Positions 49,793 through 50,119 of a DNA stretch of 50,119 bases are shown one piece after another; position 1 is the first letter of the stretch, and each line of letters starts with the position of its first letter. This DNA comes from JAOUEA01 sp035550775 (lineage in GTDB: Bacteria > Actinomycetota > UBA4738 > HRBIN12): assembly GCA_035550775.1 (NCBI GenBank), contig DASZOO010000250.1, positions 1-50,119 of the forward strand, written 5' to 3'. The notes under the pieces are model-generated. The model had not been told where the DNA came from. It ran no database searches and saw nothing but the letters and a program-made list of their open reading frames with translations. The position numbers and the translations under genes were made by a program.

Positions 49793-50119
49793 CCCGGCAC
49801 GGCCACGGGCACTGGATCGCGCACAGCGGCCGCGACGGTCATCACCATCGCGGTGGGCACGAAGAAGAGCCCGACCGAGAAGATCCCGACGAGGCAGCAC
49901 GCCCATAGCAGCACGGCCGCGACGACCCTGGCGGCGCGTCGACGCCGCATCATCGGAAGCAGCGACACCAGCACGGGGACCGAGACGACCACGAGGACCC
50001 AAGCACCGTCGACCTCGAAGATGCTCTGCCCCACGCAGCGCTCCTGCCCGCCGGGCATGGACACCCCGCACGCTCGCCCGAGGGGGGCGAACGCCGCGAC
50101 GCCCGCCCCGAGGACCGCT
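49789..50119 (-). CDS. Membrane protein, 5' end outside window
   Basis: The frame remains open to the right edge. The visible 109 codons give a hydrophobic segment at the edge (AVLGAGVAAFAPLG), a loop with two cysteines (CGVSMPGGQERC), and two further helices (AWVLVVVSVPVLVSLLPMM and VVAAVLLWACCLVGIFSVGLFFVPTAMVMTVAAAV) separated by RRRRAAR. A GTG at 50064 could be a start but would cut off the first segment. Small multi-pass protein of unknown function; it ends convergently with vapC. Confidence 0.6.
   Translation of the reverse strand, partial: AVLGAGVAAFAPLGRACGVSMPGGQERCVGQSIFEVDGAWVLVVVSVPVLVSLLPMMRRRRAARVVAAVLLWACCLVGIFSVGLFFVPTAMVMTVAAAVRDPVPVAVPG

Noticed and set aside
1..50119. CRISPR arrays, tRNA, rRNA and insertion sequences
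   Set aside because: I saw no regular repeat-spacer pattern, no transposase frame and no recognisable tRNA or rRNA in the window. This was by eye only, so a tRNA scan could still find one.

Overview
The window is about 50 kb of high-GC DNA from a bacterial chromosome, most likely an actinobacterium (Actinomycetota) outside the well-studied Streptomyces and Mycobacterium groups. The evidence is a division cluster without ftsA but with sepF, yggT and divIVA, a DUF3040 membrane protein, a MerR regulator resembling mycobacterial Rv1830, a DnaE2 polymerase, and a MurE with the meso-diaminopimelate motif DNPR. Genes are dense, many overlap by 4 nt (ATGA or GTGA), and GTG starts are common. I see no insertion sequence, prophage, CRISPR array, tRNA or rRNA.

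Layout. 1-5668 (minus): a branched-chain amino-acid ABC importer, livJ-livH-livM-livG-livF, with a strong hairpin after livJ; livF runs off the left edge. 5811-9339 (minus): trpCBA preceded by a divergent HisA-like barrel. 9379-10002 (plus): a stand-alone LON-domain protein. 10015-15812 (minus): yggU, a DksA/TraR-like protein, lspA, rluD and the replicative polymerase dnaE. 15861-19343 (plus): a T-box leader with a terminator followed by a type-2 isoleucyl-tRNA synthetase.

19300-38031 (minus) is the complete division and cell-wall (dcw) cluster. In order of transcription it reads mraZ, a 46-residue membrane protein, rsmH, ftsL, ftsI, murE, murF, mraY, murD, ftsW, murG, murC, murB, ftsQ, ftsZ, yggS, sepF, yggT, divIVA and a possible small membrane ORF. 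Most genes from ftsL to ftsQ overlap, which suggests one translationally coupled unit, whereas ftsZ has a 198-bp control region of its own. The cluster makes lipid II (MurC-F, MraY, MurG), polymerises it at the septum (FtsW/FtsI with FtsL/FtsQ) and builds the Z-ring (FtsZ, SepF).

38152-50119: an HNH nuclease, a structured 314-bp intergenic region, a moxR-DUF58-transglutaminase operon, a MerR regulator, a DUF3040 protein, a translesion-polymerase pair (dnaE2-dinB, minus), a divergent vapBC toxin-antitoxin pair, and the end of a membrane protein at the right edge.

I found no wholly new multi-gene system. The most interesting signals are regulatory: a LexA-like box and three 11-bp-spaced CCAC repeats around the mraZ promoter; an over-long-spacer, dyad-bearing promoter at ftsZ of the kind MerR proteins activate; a 27-bp shared control region between vapBC and dnaE2-dinB; and a promoter-plus-hairpin region upstream of moxR. 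At protein level, the GVHH active-site motif of IleS, the HisA-like protein lacking its usual catalytic acid, and LivM with a long extra membrane domain deserve attention.
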